This document shows, piece after piece, positions 33,328 through 42,275 of a DNA stretch of 64,000 nucleotides. This DNA is from Parafannyhessea sp902761955 (GTDB lineage Bacteria; Actinomycetota; Coriobacteriia; Coriobacteriales; Atopobiaceae). Numbering within the stretch: the first letter of the stretch is position 1; every line of letters starts with the position of its first letter. Made by a program: the position numbers and the translations under genes. The notes under the pieces are model-generated. The model saw only the letters and a list, made by a program, of their open reading frames with translations, was not told the origin of the DNA and made no database searches. The DNA lies in assembly GCA_902761955.1 (NCBI GenBank), contig CACWMM010000004.1, positions 10,746-74,745 on the forward strand. Reading direction: 5' to 3'.

Positions 33328-35919
33328 CTAGCTCGAGCAGCTCTCGCACTCGTCCACCTCGAGCGACTTGCTGCGGACGTAGTAGATGGTCTTCACGCCG
33401 TCGCGCCATGCCTCGAGGTAGAGGCCCAGCACCTGGCGCATGGTGTACTCGTTCGTGATGTAGAGGTTCACGGACTGGGCCTGGTCAATGTGGCGCTGGC
33501 GCACGCCGGCCGCGCGCATGCTCCACGTCTGGTCGATGTAGTGCGCGGGCTTGTAGTACCACCACGTCGCGGGCGAGAGCTCCGGCGCGACGCGCGGCAG
33601 CATGGCGCCCTTCTTCTCTTCCAGGAAGAACTTGCGCATAACGGGGTCGAGGCCGGCCGTGGTGCCCGCGATGATCGAGGTGGAGCTCGTGGGGGCGATG
33701 GCGAGGAGGTAGGCGTTGCGCAGGCCGTGCTTTGCCACGCGCGCGGCGAGCTCGCGCCACGCCGGGGACGTGTAGCCGCGCTTGCCGAAGTAGGCACCCG
33801 TCTGCCAGTCCGAGCCCTCGAACTTCTCGTATGCGCCACGCTCGCGCGCGAGCTCGCACGACGCCTCGATGGCGTGGCGGTTTATGCGCTCGAACACGTC
33901 GTCCGCGAAGTCGAGGTGCGCCTGCGTCTCCCAGCCGATGCCGCGCTTCGCGAGCATGTGGTGGTAGCCGGATACGCCAAGGCCGATGGAGCGGTAGCGG
34001 CGGTTCGTGACCTTCGCGTACGGCAGCGCGTAGAAGTTGAGGTCGATCACGTTGTCGAGCGCGCGCACGGCCGTCCGCACGGTGCGCGCCAGGTACGCGT
34101 CGTCCTCCACCGGAAGCCGCCCGAGCGAGAGGCTCGCGAGGTTGCACACCACGAAGTCGCCGGGGCGCGTGGTCGTGACGATCACGGTGTCGCCGCCTTC
34201 CGTCACGACCTCCTGGCTCACGCTCTGGATCTCGCTCGTGTTCTGGGCGATCTCGGTGCAGAGGTTGGAGCAGTAGATCATGCCTGCGTGCGGGTTGGGG
34301 TTCGCGCGGTTCACGGCGTCGCGCATGAACGCGAACGGCGTGCCCGTCTCGACGGCGCTGCGCAGCACCAGGCGCACGACGTCCTTCACCGTGACGGTGC
34401 GCTTGGGTATGCGCGGGTCGGCCACGCACTCAAGGTAGCGCCGCTCCCACTCATCTCCAAAGTAGTCCTCCAGCGCATATCCGCGCGCCACCAGGATGTC
34501 GTGCGGGCACATGAGGTGCCACGGCTGGTCGAGGTCCTCCTGCGCCATGCGCCAGAAGAGGTCCGGGTAGCACACCGCGGGAAACACGTCGTGCGCCTTC
34601 ATGCGGTCGTCGCCGTTGTTGGTGCGCAGCTGCAGGAACTCGGGCAGGTCGCGGTGCCACGCGTCCAGGTACACCGCGACGGCGCCCGCGCGGACGCCCA
34701 GCTGGTCCACGGCGACGGCCGTGTCGTTTATCACGCGTATCCAGCGCACGACGCCGCCGGCCGCGCCCCTAAAGCCGCGGATGCTGCCGCCCTTGGCGCG
34801 CACCTTGCCCAGGTACATGCCCATGCCGCCGCCGTACTTGGACACCTGGGCAAAGTTGTCCACGCTGCGGTAGATGCCCTCAAGGCTGTCGGGCACGGTG
34901 TCGATGAAGCAGCTGGAAAGCTGGTGGTGGGGCTTGCGCGCGTTGGAGAGGGTCGGCGTTGCCATGGTGACCTCAAGACGGCTCAGCATGTCATAGAAGC
35001 GCCGGACCCACCCCATGCGGACGTCCGCCTTCTCGCGAAGCGCCAGGTGCAGCGCGATGCCCATGAACATCTCCTGCGGGGACTCCAGCGGCACGTGGTC
35101 GTGGCTGCGCACGACGTAGCGCTTCAGCAGCAGGTCGAGGCCGGGGTAGTCCAGAAGGTCGTCTCGTCCGTCGTCGATCCACGTCGCCGCGAGCTCTATC
35201 TCGCCGCGCGTGTAGCCCTCCAGCATGTACGACCCGTAAAGCCCCTGGTCCGTGAGGTAGCGGAGCTTCTCGTACAGGCCGTCGATGCCGCGGGCGCGCT
35301 CCTGCCGGCGAAGTCGCCACGCCGCCACAAGTGCCAGAAGCCTGCCCGCTATGTGAGACCACTCCGGAGCCTCGGCGCTCGTGAGCTCGACGGCGGCCCG
35401 CACCAGGGCGTCCGCCCGCTCGTCCGCGCCCATGGACGGCTTCGCGAAGCCGGCGAACTTCGACGCGAGCGCGGAGAGGGGATAGGTCGCGGGGTCGAAC
35501 TCCCGCGAGACCCTGTCCAGCACGGCGTCGAGCGCGCGCGACATGCCCTCGGTCCCGTCGGGCAAGAAGGACGCGCCGCCCCCGTCCGCAGCCGCGTCCT
35601 GGGCGCAGGGAAACGCGAGCTTGCAGATGGCGTGCCGCGCGGTCCTGAGCTCCGAGCGTCGGTGGCGGTACAGTATGTACGCCTTCGCGGCGTCGTAGTG
35701 GCCCCTCTCCATCAGGGTGCGCTCCACCAGGTCCTGTATGGACTCCACGTCCTGAGCGTCGTTGGAGCCCAGGCGCGCCTCCACCGCCACAAGCAGCGCC
35801 TCGAGCGCGCCGGCGTCCTCCGCCGCGCCGTCGCCCACCTCCGCGAGCGCCTTTCGCATGGCGTCGCCTATCTTGCGCCTGTCGTAGGGCTCGACCCTTC
35901 CGTCTCGCTTCGTTACCAC
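33328..35919 (-). CDS. nrdA: Class Ia ribonucleotide reductase, alpha subunit
   Basis: An 863-residue catalytic subunit. An N-terminal ATP cone (KRDGRVEPYDRRKIGDAMRKA) predicts control by ATP/dATP. The active-site cysteines appear in QLSSCFIDT, in the NLCTE motif and in FVVCNLASL. The C-terminal pair in DECESCSS is the one re-reduced by thioredoxin or glutaredoxin. GTG 35919 is the only plausible start; its ribosome binding site is weak. The palindrome TGCTA-N9-TAGCA, also found ahead of nox, lies about 80 bases upstream. Confidence 0.95.
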   Translation of the reverse strand: MVTKRDGRVEPYDRRKIGDAMRKALAEVGDGAAEDAGALEALLVAVEARLGSNDAQDVESIQDLVERTLMERGHYDAAKAYILYRHRRSELRTARHAICKLAFPCAQDAAADGGGASFLPDGTEGMSRALDAVLDRVSREFDPATYPLSALASKFAGFAKPSMGADERADALVRAAVELTSAEAPEWSHIAGRLLALVAAWRLRRQERARGIDGLYEKLRYLTDQGLYGSYMLEGYTRGEIELAATWIDDGRDDLLDYPGLDLLLKRYVVRSHDHVPLESPQEMFMGIALHLALREKADVRMGWVRRFYDMLSRLEVTMATPTLSNARKPHHQLSSCFIDTVPDSLEGIYRSVDNFAQVSKYGGGMGMYLGKVRAKGGSIRGFRGAAGGVVRWIRVINDTAVAVDQLGVRAGAVAVYLDAWHRDLPEFLQLRTNNGDDRMKAHDVFPAVCYPDLFWRMAQEDLDQPWHLMCPHDILVARGYALEDYFGDEWERRYLECVADPRIPKRTVTVKDVVRLVLRSAVETGTPFAFMRDAVNRANPNPHAGMIYCSNLCTEIAQNTSEIQSVSQEVVTEGGDTVIVTTTRPGDFVVCNLASLSLGRLPVEDDAYLARTVRTAVRALDNVIDLNFYALPYAKVTNRRYRSIGLGVSGYHHMLAKRGIGWETQAHLDFADDVFERINRHAIEASCELARERGAYEKFEGSDWQTGAYFGKRGYTSPAWRELAARVAKHGLRNAYLLAIAPTSSTSIIAGTTAGLDPVMRKFFLEEKKGAMLPRVAPELSPATWWYYKPAHYIDQTWSMRAAGVRQRHIDQAQSVNLYITNEYTMRQVLGLYLEAWRDGVKTIYYVRSKSLEVDECESCSS

Positions 35920-35995
35920 AGTCGTGTTCCCATCTGTCAGCGCGCCATGCCGGCGCGTCGTCTCGTCAGTGTTCGCGGGGGCGTCGCCCCTCAGT

Positions 35996-36019
35996 AAATG
36001 CTATCAAACAAGTAGCAAT
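35996..36019. promoter_or_regulatory. Palindrome AAATGCTA-N9-TAGCAAT upstream of nrdAB
   Basis: TGCTA (35999-36003) and TAGCA (36013-36017), with the same nine-base spacing and flanks as the site ahead of nox at 20846-20869. It does not match the NrdR box pattern that I know. Confidence 0.6.
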
Positions 36020-36114
36020 AGGGGTGGCACAAGTAGAGGCGTGAAGCCATCTACATACCGCATGTTGTGTTCGTGAGGCGCGTGATGGTGCTTGCGAAGA
36101 AGGCGAGAAGAACA

Positions 36115-36156
36115 GGGCGCCCCGGCTGGAACGTTCGCATCCAGTCCGGGGCGCCC
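36115..36156 (-). terminator. Terminator of the 3-hydroxyacyl-CoA dehydrogenase gene
   Basis: GGGCGCCCCGG pairs with CCGGGGCGCCC (11 bp) and inner CTGGA with TCCAG. On the minus strand it is followed by TGTTCTTCTCGCC, the dispersed motif. Confidence 0.8.
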
Positions 36157-36200
36157 CCTTGTACAGGCATGGCACGGCTTGGGAAGCCGTCTCGCTCAGG

Positions 36201-37145
36201 CTACTGCTTCGGGTACTCGTAGAATCCCTTGCCCGCGTTGAGCCCCAGCTCGCCGCGGTCGATCTTCTCCTTCAGCTTTGCCGTGATCTTGCCCTGGACG
36301 GTGTTGGGGTCCTTCGAGCGCGGGTCCATGATGCCGATGTTGTACGCCGTGGTCAGGCCCACGATGTCCAGGATGCGGAACGGGCCGGCGGGGGCACCCG
36401 TGCCCAGCGTCCAGGCGCGGTCGATGTCCTCCGGCGTCGCGACCTCGTTGGCCCACAGGGCCTCGGCGGAGTTCAGGAACGGCACGAGCATGGAGTTCAG
36501 CAGGTAGCCCGGCTGCTCCTTGTTCACGCGCAGCGGGATCATGCGGATGGACGCGGCAAACGCGATCGTGGCCTCGAAGGCCTCGTCGCCGGTGCCGGCG
36601 TGGCGCATGACCTCGGCCGTGGGGTGCGACCAGATCTCGTTCGCGAAGTGCAGCGCCAGGAACTTCTCCGGACGGCCCGTGGCCTCGGCAAACTGCGAGG
36701 GGAGCAGCGTGGAGGAGTTCGTGTCGATGATGGTGCGCTCGGGCAGGTGCTTCGCGAGCTCCGTGTAGAAGTCGATCTTCTGCTGCACGTTCTCCGCCAC
36801 GGCCTCGATCACGAGGTCCGCGTCGCCAAAGGCCTCGTCCCAGTCGGTGGTGAGCTTGATGCCCTTGTAGGCCGCCTCGACCTTTGCCTTCGCGTCCTCG
36901 CAGCTCTGCGGGGTCACGTCCTCGCGCGGCATGAGGCCGTACGCGTAGGCGGCCGGGCTCTCCTTCATGGCGTCGAGCGTCTTGAGGTACGTTGCGTGCA
37001 GGTAGTCGAGCTTGGGCTGGCAACGGCCGATGGAGCCCTCGCTGCGGAGCCAGATCGTCACATCGTATCCGCTGTACGCGCTCTGGAACGCGATCTGGCT
37101 GCCCAGCACGCCGCCGCCGGCGACGGTTACCTTCTTGATGTCCAT
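36201..37145 (-). CDS. 3-hydroxyacyl-CoA dehydrogenase (3-hydroxybutyryl-CoA dehydrogenase type)
   Basis: A 314-residue NAD(P)-dependent enzyme. The Rossmann motif is VTVAGGGVLGSQIAFQSAYSG; DADLVIEAVAENVQQK and IDTNSSTLLPSQFAEATGRP are the classic core, and LALHFANEIWSHP holds the catalytic His. The C-terminal helical domain contains GYLLNSMLVPFLNSAEAL and GLNAGKGFYEYPKQ. It oxidises 3-hydroxyacyl-CoA or runs backwards in butyrate-type fermentation. No thiolase or crotonase is adjacent, so the pathway is not settled. AGGAAGGA precedes ATG 37145. Confidence 0.9.
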   Translation of the reverse strand: MDIKKVTVAGGGVLGSQIAFQSAYSGYDVTIWLRSEGSIGRCQPKLDYLHATYLKTLDAMKESPAAYAYGLMPREDVTPQSCEDAKAKVEAAYKGIKLTTDWDEAFGDADLVIEAVAENVQQKIDFYTELAKHLPERTIIDTNSSTLLPSQFAEATGRPEKFLALHFANEIWSHPTAEVMRHAGTGDEAFEATIAFAASIRMIPLRVNKEQPGYLLNSMLVPFLNSAEALWANEVATPEDIDRAWTLGTGAPAGPFRILDIVGLTTAYNIGIMDPRSKDPNTVQGKITAKLKEKIDRGELGLNAGKGFYEYPKQ

Positions 37146-37390
37146 GCGGGTTCCTTCCTGCGGCATGGCCGCGTTGGCAACAATGCTCCTCTCTTACCCA
37201 ACGGCCCGCCGAGCGTTCCCAAAACGGTCAGCGCCGTCGGTGAATGGTCGTTTTTGCAGGTAGTTGCGGTGTCAAAAATGCGATGCGTCTCGTGCCAAAT
37301 GTGAGGGCCGCGCATGGCGTCGTCCCGTCATCGCGCATCGCCTCGAACGGCTAGACTGGACGTTCCGTTACGGAAGGCGAGGGGAGTGCG

Positions 37391-38641
37391 ATGGCGGCAT
37401 CTGACAGGGGCGGCGCGCGTGGCAAGGCAGGGCGCGCCGCGGGCGAGAAGGACGGGCTCATCCGGCCCAGGCAGTGGCTGGCGCTCGTGGGACTCGCGGT
37501 CGCGGCGTTCGTGTTCAACACGTCGGAGTTCGTCCCGATCGGGCTCCTCACCGACATTGGCGCGTCCTTCTCGCTTGCGGAGGAGGGTGCCGCCGTCATG
37601 ATATCGGTCTACGCGTGGGGCGTCATGCTCATGTCGCTGCCGCTCATGGTGCTGGCTTCGCGCGTGGGGTTCAGGCGGCTCATGTTGGGGCTTCTGGCGC
37701 TGTTTGCGACCGGGCAGTTCCTGTGCGCCGTGGCGCCCACGTTCTGGCTGCTGGTGGCGGCGCGCCTGGTGGTGGCGGCCGCGCACAGCGTGTTTTGGGC
37801 CGTGGTGATGGTGGTGGCCTCGCGCGTGGTAGACCCGCGCGCGTCGTCTGCGGCCATCGGGCTCGTGGCCACGGGGAGCTCCGTCGCGCAGATCGTGGGC
37901 ATGCCGCTGGGGCGCGCCATCGGCCTTGCCCTGGGCTGGCGCATGACGTTTGCCGCCATGGGCGTGGCGTCCGTCGCCACGCTGGCCTACCTTGCGGTGG
38001 TCTTTCCGTCCATGGGGCCGGGGGAGCGCTTTGGGCTGGGGCAGCTGCCGGGGCTCTTTCGCAACCGGTCGCTCGTGGCTCTGTACGTGGTGGCGGTCTT
38101 CCTGGCGGCGGGACAGTTTGCGGCGTACAGCTACGTGGAGCCGTTCCTGCTGCGCGTAGCTGGCCTTCCCGCGCGCGGCGTCACGCTGGCGCTTTCCGCG
38201 TTTGGCTGCGCGGGCCTGCTGGGAAGCGTGCTCTTCTCGCGCCTGTACGACGGCAACCGCCGCGTCTTTCTGGCTGCGAGCCTCCTGGGCGAGTCCGCCG
38301 TGCTTCTGTTGCTGCTGCCTGCGGCGGCGTCGCCGGCAAGCATGGTCGCGGCGCTCGTGGGGTGGGGCGCGTGCCAGATGGGCTACGGCATCGCGTTCCA
38401 GGCGGTGCTCATAGGCTTTGTGCGCCCGGAGGAGGCCACGGTGGCCATGGCCATCTACTCTGGCCTGTACAACCTGGGCATAGGTGGCGGCACGGCGCTT
38501 GGCGGCGTTGCCGCGGCTCGGCTGGGCGTCGCGTCCGTCGGCGTGGTCGGTGGCGTGCTTGTGGCCGTGGGCACCGCCGTGGCGCTTGCGCTTCTGCTGC
38601 CGCGCATGCGGGGGAGCAGGGCCGGGGCTGGCCCGTGCTGA
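37391..38641 (+). CDS. MFS transporter, SotB/AraJ (sugar or drug efflux) type
   Basis: A 416-residue, 12-helix transporter. The first helix carries FNTSEFVPIGLLTDIGASF, diagnostic of the SotB/AraJ/YdhP group of the DHA1 family. The helix 2-3 loop and LVVAAAHSVFWAVVMVVASRVV support this. Members export arabinose-like sugars, purine nucleosides or drugs. A basic N-terminal tail contains the residues AGEKDG encoded by the dispersed motif. ATG 37391 follows GAGGGGAG. It is convergent with the HxlR gene. Confidence 0.87.
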   Translation: MAASDRGGARGKAGRAAGEKDGLIRPRQWLALVGLAVAAFVFNTSEFVPIGLLTDIGASFSLAEEGAAVMISVYAWGVMLMSLPLMVLASRVGFRRLMLGLLALFATGQFLCAVAPTFWLLVAARLVVAAAHSVFWAVVMVVASRVVDPRASSAAIGLVATGSSVAQIVGMPLGRAIGLALGWRMTFAAMGVASVATLAYLAVVFPSMGPGERFGLGQLPGLFRNRSLVALYVVAVFLAAGQFAAYSYVEPFLLRVAGLPARGVTLALSAFGCAGLLGSVLFSRLYDGNRRVFLAASLLGESAVLLLLLPAAASPASMVAALVGWGACQMGYGIAFQAVLIGFVRPEEATVAMAIYSGLYNLGIGGGTALGGVAAARLGVASVGVVGGVLVAVGTAVALALLLPRMRGSRAGAGPC

Positions 38642-38713
38642 CGTCTGCGTAGGCTGGCGCGCCTCGCGCGCCGTCGGCCGCCGGCTCGGTCTGGCACCTG
38701 CCTTCCGCCGAGG

Positions 38714-39109
38714 CTACAGGTTCTTCTCGCCCCAGTCCTTCAGTTGCATGAGTATGGGCACCAGCTCGCGTGCCTGCGGCGTCAGGCTGTACTCCACGCG
38801 GACCGGCATCTCGGCGTACTGCGTGCGCCGCACTAGGCCGTCCGCCTCGAGCTCCTTGAGCGAGCTTGCCAGCATGGTGTTGGTGATGCCGAACACCAGA
38901 CGGCGCAGCTCGCCGTAGCGCAGCTCGTCCGCCTGCGAGAGCGCCACGATCAGCAGAATCTTCCACTTGCCTCCCACCGCGTCGAGCACGCGGCGCAGCG
39001 CGCAGCCAGACCCCGTGACGCTGGGGTCGGCGCTCGCGGCGCAGGGCGACAAGTTCTTCACAGCTGCGTCCGCGGTGGTGCGGTCCACGTTCTTGCTGGT
39101 GGCTGCCAT
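38714..39109 (-). CDS. HxlR-family transcriptional regulator
   Basis: A 131-residue winged-helix protein: CALRRVLDAVGGKWKILLIVAL, LRYGELRRLVFGITNTMLASSLKELEADGLV and VEYSLTPQARELVPILMQLKDWGEKNL follow the HxlR pattern. An N-terminal extension of about 33 residues is present. HxlR proteins often sense reactive aldehydes or redox state through cysteines; Cys residues occur in the N-terminal part here. The gene is divergent from trxA, and the shared region holds repeated TACCACGTA words. AAGGAAAG precedes ATG 39109. Confidence 0.88.
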   Translation of the reverse strand: MAATSKNVDRTTADAAVKNLSPCAASADPSVTGSGCALRRVLDAVGGKWKILLIVALSQADELRYGELRRLVFGITNTMLASSLKELEADGLVRRTQYAEMPVRVEYSLTPQARELVPILMQLKDWGEKNL

Positions 39110-39121
39110 GGTCAGTCTTTC

Positions 39122-39177
39122 CTTACCACGTATATCCAAACTGCGTACTTGCTCAGGAAAATATACCACGTACAGTG
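39122..39177. promoter_or_regulatory. Divergent hxlR/trxA regulatory region
   Basis: TACCACGTA occurs at 39122 and 39162, and ACCAC-GTACA-GTGGT (39163-39177) is an inverted repeat. A possible trxA promoter is TTGCTC (39147-39152), 16 bases, TACAGT (39169-39174), overlapped by the repeat. Confidence 0.5.
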
Positions 39178-39222
39178 GTCTCAACGACCAAGGCGCAAGG
39201 CGCCACAAAGAGAGGAGCTACC

Positions 39223-39540
39223 ATGGAGTACAGGTTCACAAAGGAGAACTTCGAGTCCGAGGTGCTGAAGAGCGACGTTCCCGTGCTGGTGGACTTCTAT
39301 GCGGACTGGTGCGGCCCCTGCCGCGCGATGATGCCGGTGGTAGAGCAGCTCGCGGGCGAGTACGACGGCCGCGTCAAGGTGGGCAAGGTCAACTCCGACG
39401 AGCAGCCCGAGCTTGCGTCCGCCTTTAACGTGATGAGCATCCCCAGCTTCTTCATCATCAAGGACGGCAAGGTCGTGGACCAGCTGATGGGCGGCATGCC
39501 GAAGGAGATGCTCGCGCAGCATATCGACGCGCAGCTGTAG
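39223..39540 (+). CDS. trxA: Thioredoxin
   Basis: A 105-residue thioredoxin with the active site DWCGPC (Cys30, Cys33), preceded by VPVLVDFYA, and the cis-Pro loop MSIPSFFIIKDG. It reduces disulfides in the cytoplasm, including probably the C-terminal pair of NrdA and peroxidases. GAGGAG precedes ATG 39223. The divergent HxlR gene suggests redox- or electrophile-responsive control. The thioredoxin reductase is not in the window. Confidence 0.95.
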   Translation: MEYRFTKENFESEVLKSDVPVLVDFYADWCGPCRAMMPVVEQLAGEYDGRVKVGKVNSDEQPELASAFNVMSIPSFFIIKDGKVVDQLMGGMPKEMLAQHIDAQL

Positions 39541-39563
39541 CGCCTGCCGGCGCCGCGCGGAGC

Positions 39564-40472
39564 CTAGCGTCCCCGCTGGCTCCCGCGGCGCCCCAGCTCG
39601 CACAGCTCCGCACATGTGCGCGCCACATCGTCCGCGAAGACGCTGCCGGCGTTCCAGACAAACGCGAAGTCGTGCCGCAGCGGAAACCCCTCCAGGTCTA
39701 TCAGGCGCAGCGAGCCGCGTCGCACGTCCTTCTCGACCGCCGTTCTGTACAGGAACGACACGCCGCAGTCGCAGCGCAGCAGCTGGATGATGCCGTGCAT
39801 GCTGCCCACCTGCACGCGGCGCGCAAAGTCCTCCACGCGAAGGTTGCGCAGGGCAAGGCTTTGCTCCAGTATCGCGCGCGTGCCAGACCCGCGCTCGCGC
39901 ACCACAAGGCGCTCCGTCAGCAGGTCTGACAGGGTGCGCGGCTCGCGCGCAAACTCATGGCCCTCTGCGCACGCCGCCACGAAGTCCTCCGTGGAGTACG
40001 GCAGCGTGCCGCGCCCGCTCCGGTCGAAGTTTCCCTCCACCAGCGCGAAGTCTATGTCGCCCGCGTCGAGGCGCTCGAGCAGCGCCTGGGTGTTCCCCAG
40101 CGTCACGCTCACGTTTCTTTGGGGATGGCGGTGCAGGTACGCGGCCAGGGGAGTCGCGACTGCGTACTCGCCCACGGTCATGGTCACGCCAAACGACACG
40201 CGTCTGGGCGCACCCGTTCTGCGCGCGAGCCGATCGCGCAGGCGGGCCTCGTCCGTCGCCATCTGCCGCATGGCGTCGCGCAGCTGGGCCCCGGCATCGG
40301 TCAGGCGTGTCGCCTTCCCCTCGTGCACAAAGAGCGGTGCCCCGTACTCCTGCTCCAGGTAGCGGATGTGCTGCGACACGGCCGGCTGGGTTATGCAGAG
40401 CTCCTTTGCGGCCTTCGTGAAGTTAAGGGTGTCGCATGCGGTCAGGAAGGTCCTCACCCTAAAGTCAAGCAC
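39564..40472 (-). CDS. LysR-family regulator (YeiE/CysB-like partner of YeiH)
   Basis: A 302-residue LysR protein: winged helix FLTACDTLNFTKAAKELCITQPAVSQHIRYLE, then a periplasmic-binding-like effector domain (VSFGVTMTVGEYAVATPL ... DIDFALVEGNF). It starts at GTG 40472 behind AGGAGAAGGA. It is divergent from a YeiH-family transporter gene, the same arrangement as yeiE-yeiH in enterobacteria, where the regulator responds to sulfite. A palindrome between them is the likely binding site. The ligand here is inferred. Confidence 0.88.
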   Translation of the reverse strand: MLDFRVRTFLTACDTLNFTKAAKELCITQPAVSQHIRYLEQEYGAPLFVHEGKATRLTDAGAQLRDAMRQMATDEARLRDRLARRTGAPRRVSFGVTMTVGEYAVATPLAAYLHRHPQRNVSVTLGNTQALLERLDAGDIDFALVEGNFDRSGRGTLPYSTEDFVAACAEGHEFAREPRTLSDLLTERLVVRERGSGTRAILEQSLALRNLRVEDFARRVQVGSMHGIIQLLRCDCGVSFLYRTAVEKDVRRGSLRLIDLEGFPLRHDFAFVWNAGSVFADDVARTCAELCELGRRGSQRGR

Positions 40473-40496
40473 GTCCTTCTCCTATCCGCCATGACC

Positions 40497-40511
40497 ATAA
40501 CGCAACGTTAT
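40497..40511. promoter_or_regulatory. Candidate LysR operator
   Basis: ATAACG-CAA-CGTTAT is a perfect 15-bp inverted repeat of T-N11-A form, 25 bases from the lysR start and 100 bases from yeiH. An AT-rich TATATA lies at about 40525. Confidence 0.55.
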
Positions 40512-40611
40512 CGATACATCATCATATATAAGTTTACGTTCAGTCATGCCTCGCGTAGAATCCTCGCGTCCGGTCGCCCCGCGGCGACACGCAATCTACG
40601 CAAGGAGTCAC

Positions 40612-41694
40612 ATGCACAAGAACCTGCAGAGCGTCCGGGGCATCCTGCCCGGCATACTGGCCTGCCTGGCCATCGCCATACCCTCGTGGCTGGCGGGCCG
40701 CGCGGTCCCCGTCGTGGGCGGCGCCGTCTTCGCGATACTCGCCGGCATGGTCGTCGCGCTCGTCTGGACCCGCAAGGGTGCGGCGGACCGGGGCATCAGG
40801 TGGACGTCCAAGTACGTGCTCCAGGCAGCCGTGGTGCTGCTGGGCTTTGGCATGGACCTGGCGGTCGTCGTGAGGACGGGCGCGCAGTCGCTGCCGATCA
40901 TCGTGTGCACCATCACGACGGCCCTCGCCATAGCGTGGGGCCTCCACCGCGCGCTGCACATCCCGTCCAACATCTCCACGCTCGTGGGCGTAGGCTCGTC
41001 CATCTGCGGCGGGTCGGCCATCGCGGCCACGGCGCCCGTGATCGGCGCGGACGACGACGAGGTTGCACAGGCCATATCGGTCATCTTCTTCTTCAACGTG
41101 CTGGCCGCGGTCCTCTTTCCGCTGCTGGGCAAGGCCATTGGCTTCAGCACCACCAGCGGAGGACCCTTTGGCATCTTCGCGGGCACCGCTGTAAACGACA
41201 CGTCTTCGGTCACCGCGGCCGCGGCGACGTGGGACAGCATGTGGCACCTGGGCTCCCAGACGCTCGACAAGGCCGTGACCGTCAAGCTCACGCGCACCCT
41301 CGCCATCATACCCATCACGCTGGCCCTCGCCCTGCGCCGCGCCAAGGCTCCCGCTTCCGCCGCTGCCGCGGAAGGCGCCGCGGGCGAGAAGAATGCGCCC
41401 CGCGCGCAGAGCTTCAGCCTCAGACGCGCGTTTCCCCTGTTCATACTCTTCTTCGTTATCGCGTCCGTCGTCACCACGGTCGCCCTTGCAGCCGGCGTCC
41501 CCTCGGGCCTGTTCCAGCCGGTGAAGGAGCTCAGCAAGTTCCTCATCGTGATGGCCATGGCCGCCATCGGCCTCAACAGCAACGTCGTCAAGCTCGTGCG
41601 CTCCGGCGGCAAGCCGATCCTGCTGGGTGCGGTGTGCTGGGCAGGCATCACCGGCGCGAGCCTGCTCATGCAGCACGTCATGGGCATCTGGTAG
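40612..41694 (+). CDS. YeiH/PF03601 putative sulfate/sulfite exporter family protein
   Basis: A 360-residue membrane protein with about ten hydrophobic helices. Signature stretches are LGFGMDLAVVVRTG, LVGVGSSICGGSAIAATAPVIGADDDEVAQAI, FGIFAGTAVNDTSSVTAAA and MAAIGLNSNVVKLVRSGGKP, all typical of the YeiH family. The family is annotated as a putative sulfate exporter on limited evidence. A basic Ala-rich loop around residue 255 contains AGEKNAP from the dispersed motif. CAAGGAG precedes ATG 40612. Confidence 0.88.
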   Translation: MHKNLQSVRGILPGILACLAIAIPSWLAGRAVPVVGGAVFAILAGMVVALVWTRKGAADRGIRWTSKYVLQAAVVLLGFGMDLAVVVRTGAQSLPIIVCTITTALAIAWGLHRALHIPSNISTLVGVGSSICGGSAIAATAPVIGADDDEVAQAISVIFFFNVLAAVLFPLLGKAIGFSTTSGGPFGIFAGTAVNDTSSVTAAAATWDSMWHLGSQTLDKAVTVKLTRTLAIIPITLALALRRAKAPASAAAAEGAAGEKNAPRAQSFSLRRAFPLFILFFVIASVVTTVALAAGVPSGLFQPVKELSKFLIVMAMAAIGLNSNVVKLVRSGGKPILLGAVCWAGITGASLLMQHVMGIW

Positions 41695-41696
41695 CT

Positions 41697-42023
41697 CGCC
41701 TTCACAAACACGCAGAGCACGCCCATGTTCGTGCGGGCGCAGCCTATGGCCACGGTCGCCATGTTCGTGCGGGCGCGGCGCCCCTCGCTCCCGCCGCGGA
41801 TCAGCTTCTCGGCAAGCTTGCCGTTGCCTGCACCTCCGTGCGCGCCCCGAGCGTCCTGAGCTCCGTTCGTCTTGATCCTCTCGTCCATCCTGCCATCTCC
41901 TTCCCTTCCGAGGATGAGCCTGTCGAGGGATCCGTCGAACGTGGTGGCGATGCGGATGAGCGTCTCGATGTCCGGCAGGTTGCTGCCGCGCTCCCAGTTC
42001 GAGACCGCCTGCCGCGTCCCCAT
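41697..42023 (-). pseudogene. Broken XRE-family regulator with membrane tail
   Basis: The minus-strand frame reads TRQAVSNWERGSNLPDIETL, the second half of an HTH_3 domain, then SLDRLILGREGD and a tail RRARTNMATVAIG...FVKAS like the membrane segment of a known group of XRE regulators. The first helices of the HTH are missing, the sequence before TRQAVSN is unrelated, and the tail is cut short next to the yeiH stop. It is a decayed gene; no working start is evident. Confidence 0.6.
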
Positions 42024-42161
42024 GCGCGCAAGCGCGCGTTGCATAAGGCGTCTGCCTGGTAAAACGTCGGAGTCACGCAACGCCTCGCACGTCGGTGCAT
42101 TGGCGGCGGCACTCGCCTCCAGACAGTCCACATCCCCTCCGCACGTTTGCGCGATATGCGA

Positions 42162-42192
42162 AAGGCCCCGCCGGAACGTCCGACGGGGCCTT
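42162..42192 (-). terminator. Terminator of the sigma/anti-sigma unit
   Basis: AAGGCCCCG and CGGGGCCTT form a 9-bp stem extended by CCGG pairs. On the minus strand it is followed by TCGCATA. Two copies of GGCGAGAAG lie between it and the anti-sigma stop (42227 and 42250). Confidence 0.75.
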
Positions 42193-42275
42193 GGCTGCGC
42201 TTTGTCTTGCATTCTCATGCCCTTTGGGCGAGAAGTGCGACGCCTCCTGGGCGAGAAGTGCCGCCGCCTTGCTCG

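Noticed and set aside
33055..35997. A 980-codon plus-strand frame opposite nrdA and nrdB
   Set aside because: Composition-driven shadow; the minus-strand genes carry every conserved ribonucleotide reductase motif.
40608..42218. A 536-codon minus-strand regulator
   Set aside because: Only the segment 41697-42023 resembles a regulator; the rest is antisense to yeiH.
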